Shown one piece after another: positions 1 to 8,528 of a stretch of DNA of 64,000 bases (the first letter of the stretch is position 1; every line of letters begins with the position of its first letter). The notes beneath the pieces are model-generated. The model saw only the letters and a program-made list of their open reading frames with translations. It ran no database searches and was not told the origin of the DNA. Source of the stretch: Lacticaseibacillus porcinae. GTDB taxonomy: Bacteria; Bacillota; Bacilli; Lactobacillales; Lactobacillaceae. The stretch lies in assembly GCF_003946305.1 (NCBI RefSeq), contig NZ_RHNS01000002.1, forward strand, positions 124,001-188,000, written 5' to 3'. The position numbers and the translations under genes were made by a program.

Positions 1-1065
1 ACGGAAGATCCAAACAAATCAGGCTACTTGCCAAGTAGCAGTTTGGCAAAGATCCAAGCCGATCCCGACGCTGAAGTGTATTGCCAACGGTGCTTCCGCT
101 TGCGGCATTACAATGAAGTGCAAGACGTTGAATTAACTGATGATGACTTTTTGAACTTGTTGAACGCCTTAGGCCAAAGCGATGCCTTGATCGTTAATGT
201 GGTCGATATTTTCGACTTTAACGGTTCGGTCATCCCTGGTTTGCACCGCTTTGTCGGCGACAACCCAGTGATTTTAGTCGGCAACAAAGCGGACGTCTTA
301 CCAAAGTCCGTCAACCCACGTAAGTTGACCAATTGGTTGACACAAGCGGCGCATGCCCAAGGCTTACGGCCAGTGGCGACCATGTTGACCTCGGCCAAAA
401 AAGGGAAAATGATCGACGAGTTGCTTGACACCATTGAAAAATATCGCGAAGGTCGCGATGTTTACGTCGTTGGCGTCACCAACACTGGGAAATCGACGTT
501 GATCAACCAAATCATCAAGCGATTGACTGGGGTGCAAGAATTGATCACCACCTCACGCTTCCCAGGCACCACGCTTGATCGCATCGAAATTCCACTGTCT
601 GATGGCAAAGCGTTGATCGATACTCCAGGGATCATTCACCGCGGTCAAATGGCGCATTACATCGACACCAAAGATTTGAACTTAGTCGCTCCGACCAAAC
701 CAATCCGGCCAGCGGTTTATCAATTAAACCCTGGGCAAACGATTTTCTTAGCCGGTTTGGCGCGGTTTGATTTCTTACGCGGCAAACGCTCAGGCTTCAC
801 GATTTACGTCGATAATCAATTATTATTGCACCGCACCAAATTAGAAAATGCCGATGCCTTTTATGAAAAGCACAAAGCCGGCTTATTGCAGCCACCGCGT
901 CCAGGGGCAGATTTTCCAGAATTGGTCCGCTTTGAATTCACGCCTAAGCAAAAGTCTGATTTAGTGTTTGCCGGCCTTGGTTGGATCGTCGTACCTGCAG
1001 GCGTTACCGTTGCTGGTTGGGCGCCTAAAGGGGTCGATGTGTTGATCCGCAAAGCATTGGTTTAA
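1..1065 (+). CDS. yqeH: Ribosome biogenesis GTPase YqeH (5' partial)
   Basis: Circularly permuted GTPase that helps assemble the 30S subunit. The frame is open from base 1 (TEDPNKSGYLP is encoded before the first possible TTG start at 28), so the gene begins outside the window. The first CxxC half of the N-terminal zinc finger is therefore missing, and only the second half, CQRC at bases 82-93, is visible. GTPase motifs appear in permuted order: G4 NKAD, G5 TSAKKG, then G1 GVTNTGKST, G2 around FPGTT and G3 DTPG. The C-terminal domain follows. It is the first visible gene of the conserved yqeH-yhbY-nadD-yqeK-rsfS cluster; yhbY starts 11 bases downstream. Confidence 0.95.
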   Translation, partial: TEDPNKSGYLPSSSLAKIQADPDAEVYCQRCFRLRHYNEVQDVELTDDDFLNLLNALGQSDALIVNVVDIFDFNGSVIPGLHRFVGDNPVILVGNKADVLPKSVNPRKLTNWLTQAAHAQGLRPVATMLTSAKKGKMIDELLDTIEKYREGRDVYVVGVTNTGKSTLINQIIKRLTGVQELITTSRFPGTTLDRIEIPLSDGKALIDTPGIIHRGQMAHYIDTKDLNLVAPTKPIRPAVYQLNPGQTIFLAGLARFDFLRGKRSGFTIYVDNQLLLHRTKLENADAFYEKHKAGLLQPPRPGADFPELVRFEFTPKQKSDLVFAGLGWIVVPAGVTVAGWAPKGVDVLIRKALV

Positions 1066-1076
1066 AGGAGAAAAAC

Positions 1077-1388
1077 ATGTTAACAGGGAAACAAAAGCGT
1101 TACTTACGCAGCTTAGCCATGACTCAAAAGCCATTGATCAACGTCGGTAAAAACGGTGTCTCAGACACGTTCATCGATGGCGTCAAAGCGGCTTTAGAAG
1201 CCCGTGAAATGATCAAGATCAGCTTATTGCCTGCTACTGACGATACCCCAAAGTCTGTGGGCGAGGCTTTACAAGAAGCGATTCCAGGGATGGACATTGC
1301 CCAAACGATCGGCCGCAGCTTGGTCGTTTACAAACGTGCCTTTGATCCAGAAAACCGCAAATTGTCTGCGGAACTCGCAAAGCTGTAG
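1077..1388 (+). CDS. yhbY: Ribosome assembly RNA-binding protein YhbY
   Basis: Small (103 aa) CRM-domain RNA-binding protein that associates with pre-50S particles. The sequence has the expected N-terminal MLTGKQKRYLRSLA and the GKNG loop of the CRM fold (about residues 24-27), and the length is normal for the family. A clear AAAGGAG site lies six bases before the ATG. It sits between yqeH and nadD, the usual firmicute order, and is almost certainly cotranscribed with them. The function in 50S maturation comes from knowledge of the family; the sequence shows only the domain. Confidence 0.93.
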   Translation: MLTGKQKRYLRSLAMTQKPLINVGKNGVSDTFIDGVKAALEAREMIKISLLPATDDTPKSVGEALQEAIPGMDIAQTIGRSLVVYKRAFDPENRKLSAELAKL

Positions 1389-1409
1389 GCATCAGTCATG
1401 GGGACATTC

Positions 1410-2054
1410 ATGAAAACCACCACGTTGTCGCATCCGGTGATCACCGCTAAAGAATCGGTGCAGATCCTAGGGCCACGTCGCAAACAAGTCGCGTTGTTTG
1501 GCGGGACGTTTAATCCCATTCACAACGGGCATTTGATCATGGCAGAAGCGGTGGGGACGCAACTGGGGTTAAAGCAAGTCTGCTTTATGCCAGATAACCA
1601 ACCGCCGCATGTCGATCACAAAGATGCGCTGCCAGCTGCCCAACGGTTGCAAATGTTGGAGCTAGCGATCAAAGACAACCCGTTATTTGGGTTGGAATTG
1701 TGCGAACTCGAACGCGGAGGCGTCAGCTACACTTATGACACCATGGTTGACTTGAAGAAATTGCATCCTGACACGGATTATTTTTTCATTATCGGGGCTG
1801 ACATGGTCGACTATTTACCGAAGTGGTATCGCATCAACGACTTGGTGAAGTTAGTGACTTTTGTCGGGGTCAAGCGCCCAGGCTACGCGCCTGCTAGTCC
1901 TTATCCAATCGTGTGGGTGGATGCGCCGATCATTGAAATTTCCTCGACTCAAATCAGGGAGCGTGTCGCAAGGGGCCAAAGCATTCGCTACTTGGTGCCT
2001 GATGCGGTGCGTGATTATATTAAGAAAGAAGGATTATATCTTGGCGACCATTGA
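1410..2054 (+). CDS. nadD: Nicotinate-nucleotide adenylyltransferase
   Basis: Joins ATP and nicotinate mononucleotide to make deamido-NAD in NAD synthesis. The nucleotidyltransferase signature GGTFNPIHNGH (HxGH) follows an N-terminal extension of about 25 residues, and ISSTQIRERV near the C-terminus is the second family signature. I prefer ATG 1410, which has GGGGA five bases upstream; an in-frame ATG at 1398 has only a weak AGG. Length is about 214 aa, slightly long because of the extension. The 3' end overlaps yqeK, which starts at TTG 2041, so the two are translationally coupled. Confidence 0.93.
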   Translation: MKTTTLSHPVITAKESVQILGPRRKQVALFGGTFNPIHNGHLIMAEAVGTQLGLKQVCFMPDNQPPHVDHKDALPAAQRLQMLELAIKDNPLFGLELCELERGGVSYTYDTMVDLKKLHPDTDYFFIIGADMVDYLPKWYRINDLVKLVTFVGVKRPGYAPASPYPIVWVDAPIIEISSTQIRERVARGQSIRYLVPDAVRDYIKKEGLYLGDH

Positions 2055-2643
2055 ATACCCGAGTCAATTGACCAACGGGCAGTCGCGAGGCAGCATTTTA
2101 GCCTTACTGCAGAATCGCTTAAGTCCTGAACGTTATCAACATTGCTTACGGGTGGAACAAACTGCACGCGTTCTCGCTGAACGTTTCGGCGAAGATGTCG
2201 ATCGCGCGGGGCTTGCAGGCTTATTGCATGACTATGCCAAAGAGATCTCAAAAACTGACTACATCGATGTGATCAAACGTAACGGCTTTGATTTGGATCT
2301 TTTGCATTACAACCGCGGCATTTGGCACGGCATCGTTGGCACTTGGTTCATTAAACAAGAAGTCGGCATCACCGATCATTTGGTGATCCAAGCCATTGAG
2401 CGCCATACCACCGGCGATCCGCAAATGACGACACTTGATCAAATCATTTTTGTAGCGGACTTCATTGAACCTGAACGCAAACTTGAAGCGGAGATCAAAG
2501 CACGTGCCGCTGCCAAAACCAACATGCGCGAAGCCACGTTGATCGAATTGGAAAACACCTTAAGCTACTTGATCGCCAATCGCTACATCGTCTACCCAAA
2601 AACTTTATTGACCTATAACGCATTTATTCAACCAAAGGAGTAA
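2041..2643 (+). CDS. yqeK: HD-domain hydrolase YqeK (Ap4A hydrolase family)
   Basis: HD-superfamily phosphohydrolase; family members cleave diadenosine tetraphosphate symmetrically to ADP. About 200 aa. The metal-binding HD residues are visible: HCLRVEQTA, then LLHDYAK, then IERHTTG, and the distal Asp in FVADFIEP. The frame is open far upstream inside nadD, but that part does not look like protein. I chose the TTG at 2041 because AAGG lies eight bases before it and the resulting length fits the family. It overlaps the end of nadD by 14 bases. The Ap4A role is by family knowledge. Confidence 0.88.
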   Translation: MATIEYPSQLTNGQSRGSILALLQNRLSPERYQHCLRVEQTARVLAERFGEDVDRAGLAGLLHDYAKEISKTDYIDVIKRNGFDLDLLHYNRGIWHGIVGTWFIKQEVGITDHLVIQAIERHTTGDPQMTTLDQIIFVADFIEPERKLEAEIKARAAAKTNMREATLIELENTLSYLIANRYIVYPKTLLTYNAFIQPKE

Positions 2644-2646
2644 TCA

Positions 2647-3003
2647 ATGGATAAAACCCAATTATTAGAAACTATCGTCAAGGCCGCAGATGACAAGCGC
2701 GCCGAAGACATCGTTGCTTTAGATATGGAAGGCGTGTCATTGTTGGCAGATTATTTTGTCATCATGAACGGGAATTCCGAACGCCAAGTGCAAGCTATCG
2801 TTGACGGTGTCGAAGATGCAGTGATGGCAGCTGGTGGCAACCAACCACGGATCGAAGGCAAAAAAGGCAGTCGGTGGATGTTGATGGACTTCAACGACAT
2901 TGTGGTGCATGTCTTCGTCCCAGAAGAACGTGAATTCTACAACTTGGAGAAGCTTTGGTCTGACGCGCCGTTAGTTGACGTGCAACAATGGGTCACTGAC
3001 TAA
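2647..3003 (+). CDS. rsfS: Ribosomal silencing factor RsfS
   Basis: Binds ribosomal protein uL14 on the 50S subunit and blocks subunit joining, lowering translation in starvation. The 118-aa product has the full Iojap/YbeB fold length, with the conserved ADYFVIMNGNS, the EGKKGSRWMLMDF segment and the VVHVF strand. An AAAGGAG ribosome site precedes ATG 2647. Its stop codon overlaps the start of the following methyltransferase gene (TAATG at 3001-3005). It belongs to the yqeH-yqeM operon. Confidence 0.94.
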   Translation: MDKTQLLETIVKAADDKRAEDIVALDMEGVSLLADYFVIMNGNSERQVQAIVDGVEDAVMAAGGNQPRIEGKKGSRWMLMDFNDIVVHVFVPEEREFYNLEKLWSDAPLVDVQQWVTD

Positions 3004-3740
3004 TGATTTATTCCAGTTTCGCGCAAGTGTACGACACCTTAATGGATGATTCACTTTACTTGCGTTGGCGGGATTACGTCCAAAAACGTGTCCCCGCCCA
3101 CGGTCAGAAATTATTAGAATTGGCAGGCGGCTCTGGTAGCTTGGCGCTGTTATTACAAGACGCCGGCTTTGATGTGGCGTTGTTTGACTTGTCTAGCGAA
3201 ATGCTCGACCTTGCAGAAGCTAAGCTCGTGGATCAAAACAAGCAAATGCTATTGATGCAAGGCGACATGCGCGAACTTGACGGCATTGAACCTGTGTCAG
3301 TGGTGACTTGTTTTGATGATTCGCTGTGCTACATGCCAGATCTTGATAATGTTCGCCAAGTGTTCGCTTCCGTGTATGGCGTGCTAGAAGCAGGTGGTGA
3401 CTTCATGTTCGATGCGCATTCGCTGCATCAAATTGATGACGTGTTCCCTGGGTACATGTACAACTACCAAACTGAAGACTATGCCTTCATGTGGAGTAGC
3501 TATGAAGGGGACTTGCCGCACACTGTGGAACATGATTTGACCTTCTTCGTGTACGACGAAGACATCGATGCTTACCACCCAATGCAAGAGACCCACCATG
3601 AACGCACCTATCCTGTCGCTGACATTGTCGCGCAATTGCAAGCAGTCGGCTTCTCCAACATTGAAGTCACTGCAGACTTCGGCGAAAAAGCCGTTGATGA
3701 CAACGACACGCGGTGGTTCTTCCACGCGAAAAAGGCGTAA
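3003..3740 (+). CDS. yqeM: Class I SAM-dependent methyltransferase (YqeM type)
   Basis: A 245-aa Rossmann-fold methyltransferase. Motif I ELAGGSGS (about residues 38-45) binds S-adenosylmethionine, an acidic VALFDLSSEML follows as motif II, and GDMRELDG resembles motif III. The substrate is unknown. Position directly after rsfS, with overlapping stop and start, matches yqeM of Bacillus. No separate ribosome site is obvious, which suggests translational coupling. The gene ends two bases before the start of tmcAL, so it is part of the same transcript. Confidence 0.85.
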   Translation: MIYSSFAQVYDTLMDDSLYLRWRDYVQKRVPAHGQKLLELAGGSGSLALLLQDAGFDVALFDLSSEMLDLAEAKLVDQNKQMLLMQGDMRELDGIEPVSVVTCFDDSLCYMPDLDNVRQVFASVYGVLEAGGDFMFDAHSLHQIDDVFPGYMYNYQTEDYAFMWSSYEGDLPHTVEHDLTFFVYDEDIDAYHPMQETHHERTYPVADIVAQLQAVGFSNIEVTADFGEKAVDDNDTRWFFHAKKA

Positions 3741-3742
3741 TC

Positions 3743-4879
3743 ATGCAAGCAGTGGGGATGATCGCAGAATTTAATCCGCTGCATAATGGACATGTCCACG
3801 CTTTGGCAGAGGCACGGCGCCGCGCCAACGCTGATGTGGTGGTAGTTGCCATGTCTGGGAACTTTGTGCAACGTGGCGAGCCGGCCATTCTCGATAAGTG
3901 GGCGCGCGCGAAAGCCGCTTTGCAATGTGGCGCCGACCTTGTCGTTGAGTTGCCAGTATTTGACGCCGTGCAAGCAGCGCCGCAGTTTGCGACTGGTGGC
4001 GTGGCGATCATGCAAGCGCTAGGCGTTTCAAGTTTAGCCTTTGGCACTGAAGCCGCAGACGTGGACTACGCGCGTGCTGCTGAGCGACTGCAAAGTGCCA
4101 AATTTGACGCTTCAGGGTTTCAAGATTTCACCCAAACTTATGCCACCCAACTCAACCAACAATACCGCGAAGCAACAGGGTTAGACTTGTCGCAACCAAA
4201 TTTATTGTTGGGGATGAGTTATGCGCAGGCGAATTTGCAGTTGCAAGCAGGGTTGAAATTGTTGGCCATCCCGCGCGTCGGCGTTGACCATGATGCGCAA
4301 CATGTCGCTTCACAATTTGCGAGTGCCAGCCATTTACGGGAGCTGATCACATCAGGACAACCCGTGAATGAATGGATGCCTGAAGCATCAGTTACCAGCT
4401 TGTCATCGCCGCATTACGATTGGTCGCAACTTTTCCCACTGTTGAAATACCGCTTATTGACTGCTAGCCTGAGTGAACTTGAGCAGATCAGCGGTATGAG
4501 CGAAGGGTTGCAATATCGGTTGAGTCAACAAATCAAAGGCCAGCAGTCATTTGATGATTTCATGACGGCCATCAAGTCCAAGCGCTACACCTATGCAAGG
4601 CTGCGGCGATTGTGTTTGAATGTGGTGTTAAACCTCACCCAAGCGCAAGTTGACGCGGCGCAACAACACCGCTTTTTGCATGTGTTAGGCTTCACCCAAG
4701 CTGGGCAAGCGTATTTACATCAAGTCAAAAAGTCAGTCGGCTTGCCATTGATCGTCAAACCTACCGCTGACCAACTGACGCCTAAAGGCTTAATGGCGGT
4801 GCAACAACAAGCAGATAATTTGATCACATTTCTCGGCGCCCCAGACCAAAATTATGGTCGGGTCCCATATCGTTTTTGA
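3743..4879 (+). CDS. tmcAL: tRNA(Met) cytidine acetate ligase TmcAL
   Basis: Uses acetate and ATP to make N4-acetylcytidine at the wobble base of elongator tRNA-Met (family YlbM). The N-terminal nucleotidyltransferase domain carries FNPLHNGH (HxGH), and GNFVQRGEPA follows as in the family. Length 378 aa is normal. The frame is open upstream to 3713, but ATG 3743, three bases after the stop of the preceding gene and preceded by AAAAAGG, gives the canonical start MQAVGMIAEFNP. Cotranscribed with the upstream cluster; yceD follows after 12 bases with its own AGGAGG. Confidence 0.9.
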   Translation: MQAVGMIAEFNPLHNGHVHALAEARRRANADVVVVAMSGNFVQRGEPAILDKWARAKAALQCGADLVVELPVFDAVQAAPQFATGGVAIMQALGVSSLAFGTEAADVDYARAAERLQSAKFDASGFQDFTQTYATQLNQQYREATGLDLSQPNLLLGMSYAQANLQLQAGLKLLAIPRVGVDHDAQHVASQFASASHLRELITSGQPVNEWMPEASVTSLSSPHYDWSQLFPLLKYRLLTASLSELEQISGMSEGLQYRLSQQIKGQQSFDDFMTAIKSKRYTYARLRRLCLNVVLNLTQAQVDAAQQHRFLHVLGFTQAGQAYLHQVKKSVGLPLIVKPTADQLTPKGLMAVQQQADNLITFLGAPDQNYGRVPYRF

Positions 4880-4891
4880 TAGGAGGCAGTT

Positions 4892-5446
4892 ATGCTAAAA
4901 TTTACCGTTGCCGATTTGGCAAAATACAAACACACCCCGATGCACATCCAAGAAACTTTGGACGTGAAGGCAGAATTATTGGCGCGCGATCCTGAAATTT
5001 TAGACGCCACGCCGATGCAACTGGATGCATACTTAAGCGCCGATGATGGCGACTTCTTGTTGTCTGCCACCATTAAAGGGGAACTCACCGTGCCATCGAC
5101 GCGGTCATTGACCCCTGTGAAGTTACCACTTGATTTCACCTTTAGCGAGATCTACGTCACCGACGACGCCGCGCGAGAAAAATATCAAGACGGCGAATTG
5201 GTCATCACTTTAGAAGATGATGAACTCGACCTTGGCGCCGCAGTGCTGGACCACATCGTGTTGAGCATTCCCATGAAGATCTTGACGCCTGAAGAAGAAC
5301 AAGGCGCCAACATGCCAAAAGGTGAAGATTGGGAAGTGGTGTCAGAAGATGATTTTGCCGCCACCAAAGCAAAAGAAAATGAAAAGAATTCTCCTTTTGC
5401 TGGGTTGCAAGGATTGTTTGACGACAACGACGACCAAAAAGATTAA
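4892..5446 (+). CDS. yceD: YceD family protein (DUF177)
   Basis: 184-aa acidic protein of the DUF177/YceD family, linked to 23S rRNA or large-subunit biogenesis in other bacteria. An AGGAGG site lies just before ATG 4892. The N-terminus is a beta-rich domain, with the typical ATIKGELTVPSTRSL block in the middle. The C-terminus is strongly acidic, ending in DDNDDQKD. In most bacteria the next gene is rpmF (ribosomal protein L32); here it is absent and a terminator follows at once. Last gene of the yqeH-led cluster. Confidence 0.85.
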   Translation: MLKFTVADLAKYKHTPMHIQETLDVKAELLARDPEILDATPMQLDAYLSADDGDFLLSATIKGELTVPSTRSLTPVKLPLDFTFSEIYVTDDAAREKYQDGELVITLEDDELDLGAAVLDHIVLSIPMKILTPEEEQGANMPKGEDWEVVSEDDFAATKAKENEKNSPFAGLQGLFDDNDDQKD

Positions 5447-5453
5447 TTTAAGT

Positions 5454-5484
5454 AGCGTGAAGCCTTTCAGCTTCGCGCTTTTTG
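5454..5484 (+). terminator. Rho-independent terminator after yceD
   Basis: Stem GCGTGAAGC / GCTTCGCGC with a short loop, followed by TTTTTG. It closes the yqeH-yceD operon. The convergent gene that ends at 5492 has no separate terminator, so this hairpin may serve both, although the minus-strand side lacks a good T run. Confidence 0.8.
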
Positions 5485-5491
5485 TTTGACT

Positions 5492-6379
5492 TCAAAATTT
5501 TAGGTGATAATGATCGAGTTGTTCGGGATACCAAATCGGTTGGTTGCGTGCTTGTTGCGTGGCTAACCATTGAGGATCGTAAAAAGGCATGTGGTCGCGT
5601 TCAAATTGCGCTTTTTGTTGATTGACCCGCAAAAACATTACCCGTAGTAAGTCGTCAGTTTTGCGCAACGCTGCGTCTTCTTGATCAGTGTTGAACTGGA
5701 TATCGCGGGCGTTACTATACATGTAATGTTCGACGTTTTTGATGTTAATGACTAAAATTGCGACTGGCAAGCGGGAGTTGATTGCTTTGTCATAGTGATC
5801 TCGAATCTCATTGGCAAGTGCTACGCGAACTTTGAGGCGGTGTATTTGACGGTCACTGCCGCCTTCAAAGTGAGCGATGAATTGCTGCAATAACTGATAA
5901 TAAGTCAGTTTCCGATCGCCAAAAGCTTTGATACTGTGTTCGAGTTGACGGACTTGTTGAGACCAGTCGGTTCGCTGTGGATGGTCTGACGTTTTCAACC
6001 ACCGCCGAAAAGCTTTGATTTCTGCGCCTATGAACGCGCGTTGCATTTGGTTGGCAAAATCGAGATCAGCAGGGTCCGTAATTAAATTCACCGTCATGAG
6101 GTGACCTTGTAAGCTTACCGCCTTGGCATAGCCCAAGCTGCCGTGTTTTTTTATAAATGACGGCCCGTATTCGGCAAAAACAGTTTGCGGTGGCCAACCC
6201 AGTTGTTCGTGTTTACCACCACGTGCAAAACGATTGGCACCTAAGATTACCAAATCATACTTACGAATGTGGCCATCAGGCATTAAGCAGGGTAATCGCA
6301 CTGTGCCAGCAGTGACGGCCCGAAATTGAAATTGTTTACGGCTTTGTAGTAGCGTCTTGTCACCCCTTTCTATTGTCAT
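5492..6379 (-). CDS. Unrecognised protein, 295 aa
   Basis: I do not recognise this protein. From ATG 6379 it encodes about 295 residues with no signal peptide, no membrane segment and no obvious motif. It is rich in Gln, Arg and His, is probably soluble, and has a predicted mixed alpha/beta look. A TTG at 6406 is also in frame; neither start has a convincing ribosome site, so the start is uncertain. The gene stands alone, converging on yceD and diverging from the RNA candidate that begins near 6533. Base composition is close to that of its neighbours. Frame length and lack of internal stops are the main evidence that it is real. Confidence 0.7.
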   Translation of the reverse strand: MTIERGDKTLLQSRKQFQFRAVTAGTVRLPCLMPDGHIRKYDLVILGANRFARGGKHEQLGWPPQTVFAEYGPSFIKKHGSLGYAKAVSLQGHLMTVNLITDPADLDFANQMQRAFIGAEIKAFRRWLKTSDHPQRTDWSQQVRQLEHSIKAFGDRKLTYYQLLQQFIAHFEGGSDRQIHRLKVRVALANEIRDHYDKAINSRLPVAILVINIKNVEHYMYSNARDIQFNTDQEDAALRKTDDLLRVMFLRVNQQKAQFERDHMPFYDPQWLATQQARNQPIWYPEQLDHYHLKF

Positions 6380-6497
6380 TGTGAAGGCAAGTGACTGAAT
6401 TGACAAATTTTAAGTCTTTAAAACGCGCAAAAAACTTTTTCCGGGCTCTCAACATCGTCGATACAAAACATTTACAAAAAGTTCTCGGCATAAGTAC

Positions 6498-6526
6498 TTG
6501 ACTTAGTTCTATGAAGGCGTTATCAT
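6498..6526 (+). promoter_or_regulatory. Strong promoter for the 6533-6930 RNA
   Basis: TTGACT at 6498-6503 and TATCAT at 6521-6526 are separated by exactly 17 bases, a near-consensus sigma-A promoter. No ORF with a ribosome site starts just downstream, so the expected transcript, beginning near 6533, is non-coding for about 500 bases before gnd. Confidence 0.75.
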
Positions 6527-6532
6527 GATGTC

Positions 6533-6930
6533 GAATTCTATGAGGAGTGGGTGGCTGAGCGCAGGTCACTCGTATCACTTCGCGACGGGTGGAAGTGCCC
6601 GCTAAACTCTCGGAGACCATCCCGTAGCATCTGGGCTTAACTGTCGAGCGCTGCTAGATCTCCAGTTCCAAAGTGCCGGTACTGAAGGGTCCCAGTCGTG
6701 GACTCAAACCAGTTACAGCCGGGAGTAGTGCCCTCACGGTGACGTGAGACGCAAGGCGACGTCTGTTTGCCAAAGGCAGTGCAAAGCCGATTAGCAACGA
6801 ACGCGGTTGAGGTCTAATAAGCCAAGGCCCGCAGCAACGTCCTTGATTGTTGTTGGAATTGTATCATCGTAATTGAATGGCATACAGCCGTGAATCCACG
6901 AAGCAGAATACTGTTTCGTGGATTTGTTGT
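6533..6930 (+). ncRNA. Structured RNA of unrecognised family upstream of gnd
   Basis: About 400 bases with no ORF but a strong promoter and many potential hairpins: CACTT/AAGTG (6576-6597), CAGT/ACTG enclosing a loop with CAAAGT (6663-6684), CTCACG/CGTGAG (6733-6748), ATTAG/CTAAT (6790-6818) and a 10-bp AATCCACGAA stem at 6893-6924 that may be the 3' end. I looked for hallmarks of RNase P RNA, tmRNA, SRP RNA and the T-box and found none. It may be a free-standing RNA or a long leader of gnd, since the only later terminator-like hairpin lacks a T run. The exact 3' end is inferred. Confidence 0.5.
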
Positions 6931-7065
6931 GCCGTCAGCCGGATGATTAATTATTTGCTGACAAGCAGTTGAATTCGTCGTGTGCCACTTTTAATCTGCG
7001 CTTAATTCTGCTACCATGAAAAGGTACGAAGTTGCGCTTTTTTGCGTATTAGGAGGCAATATTTA

Positions 7066-8490
7066 ATGGATAAACCGACAATTGGCGTCATTGGCATGGC
7101 CGTGATGGGGAAAAACCTGGCTTTAAACATCGAAAGCCGCGGCTACACCGTCGCCATTTATAACCGTACCGCCAGCAAAACTGAAACTGTGGCCAAAGAC
7201 CACGCAGATAAAAAACTTGTGCCAAGCTACACAATCGAAGACTTTGTGGCCAGCCTTGAAAAGCCTCGCCGCATCATTTTAATGGTGAAAGCTGGGGCCG
7301 GCACGGATGCGGTCATCGCGCAATTGTTACCATTATTAGATAAAGGCGACATTTTGATCGATGGTGGGAACACTAACTTCCATGACACCCGTCGGCGCAA
7401 CAAAGATCTTGCCAACTCTGGCATCAACTTCATCGGCATGGGTGTGTCCGGTGGTGAACTTGGCGCCTTGCAAGGCCCAAGTCTCATGCCAGGCGGCCAA
7501 CGTGAAGCTTACGACTTGGTTGCCCCAGTGTTGAACCAAATCGCTGCCAAAGCTGATGAAGACGGTTCTGCTTGTGTTGCTTACATCGGGCCAGATGGCG
7601 CCGGCCACTATGTCAAAATGGTCCACAACGGCATTGAATACGGCGATATGGAATTGATCGCTGAAGCTTACAACTTGCTGCGCAACTTTGTGGGCTTGGA
7701 TATGGATGAAATCGCCAAAGTCTTTGCTGACTGGTCGAAAGGTGAATTGCATTCTTACTTGATCGACATCACTGCAGAAATTTTGACTCGCAAAGATGAT
7801 CTAGGGACTGGCAAGCCTATCGTTGACGTGATCTTGGATCGCGCCGGCAACAAAGGCACTGGGAAGTGGAGTTCACAATCTGCTGCTGAACTTGGGGTTC
7901 CTCAATCTGTCATCACTGAATCCTTGTACGCACGCTACATTTCCGCAATGAAAGACGAACGTGTCGCCGCAAGCAAAGTTTTGCCAAAGCCAGTAGGCAA
8001 CGTTGACGCCGGCGACAAAGCTGAAGCCATCGAAATGATCCGCAAAGCGTTGTACTTCTCCAAGTTGATGAGTTACGCCCAAGGCTTCGAACAAATGCGG
8101 GTGGCTTCTGATCACTATGATTGGGACTTGAACTACGGTGAAATCGCATCGATTTGGCGTGCCGGTTGCATCATCCGCGCTCAATTCTTGCAAAACATCA
8201 CCAACGCTTACGAAAAGAACCCAGCTTTGAAGAACTTGTTGCTTGATGATTACTTCATCGACATCACCAAGAACTATCAAGAAGCTGTCCGTGACTTGGT
8301 CGGCTTAGCTGCTAAAGCTGGTGTGCCAGTGCCAGGGTTCATGGCTGCCATTTCTTACTATGATTCTTATCGTAGCGAAGTATTGCCTGCCAACATTTTA
8401 CAAGCCCAACGTGATTACTTCGGTGCCCATACCTACGAACGTACCGATCGCGAAGGCACGTACCATTACACTTGGTATACTGAACAATAA
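7066..8490 (+). CDS. gnd: 6-phosphogluconate dehydrogenase, decarboxylating
   Basis: Oxidises 6-phosphogluconate to ribulose-5-phosphate and CO2 with NADP+ in the pentose phosphate pathway. The 474-aa product has the dinucleotide loop [14 protein letters not shown] at the N-terminus, the substrate signature [10 protein letters not shown] and GMGVSGGE, the catalytic Lys in [14 protein letters not shown], and [11 protein letters not shown] further on. ATG 7066 has AGGAGG nine bases upstream; an ORF extension to 7042 is not supported. It is followed by a strong terminator at 8500. Upstream lies the structured RNA candidate, and gnd may also have its own promoter near 7000-7020. Confidence 0.95.
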   Translation: MDKPTIGVIGMAVMGKNLALNIESRGYTVAIYNRTASKTETVAKDHADKKLVPSYTIEDFVASLEKPRRIILMVKAGAGTDAVIAQLLPLLDKGDILIDGGNTNFHDTRRRNKDLANSGINFIGMGVSGGELGALQGPSLMPGGQREAYDLVAPVLNQIAAKADEDGSACVAYIGPDGAGHYVKMVHNGIEYGDMELIAEAYNLLRNFVGLDMDEIAKVFADWSKGELHSYLIDITAEILTRKDDLGTGKPIVDVILDRAGNKGTGKWSSQSAAELGVPQSVITESLYARYISAMKDERVAASKVLPKPVGNVDAGDKAEAIEMIRKALYFSKLMSYAQGFEQMRVASDHYDWDLNYGEIASIWRAGCIIRAQFLQNITNAYEKNPALKNLLLDDYFIDITKNYQEAVRDLVGLAAKAGVPVPGFMAAISYYDSYRSEVLPANILQAQRDYFGAHTYERTDREGTYHYTWYTEQ

Positions 8491-8499
8491 TCAAATTGA

Positions 8500-8528
8500 A
8501 ACTGAGCTGCCGAGGTAGCTCAGTTTTT
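8500..8528 (+). terminator. Terminator after gnd
   Basis: Perfect AACTGAGCT / AGCTCAGTT stem followed by seven T residues. It separates gnd from the arlRS-like operon. Confidence 0.85.

Noticed and set aside
28-1065. Start of yqeH at TTG 28
   Set aside because: The frame upstream of 28 encodes conserved YqeH residues, so the gene simply starts outside the window.
1861-2040. N-terminal extension of YqeK
   Set aside because: The frame runs inside nadD and its translation does not look like a protein domain.
6360-6620. 86-codon minus-strand ORF overlapping the start of the RNA candidate
   Set aside because: It covers the strong plus-strand promoter, has no ribosome site and has no recognisable protein; treated as chance.
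6533-6930. RNase P RNA, tmRNA or SRP RNA as identity of the gnd-upstream RNA
   Set aside because: The GAGGAAAGTCC core of RNase P RNA, the tmRNA tag and tRNA-like end, and the GGAAGG loop of SRP RNA are all absent.
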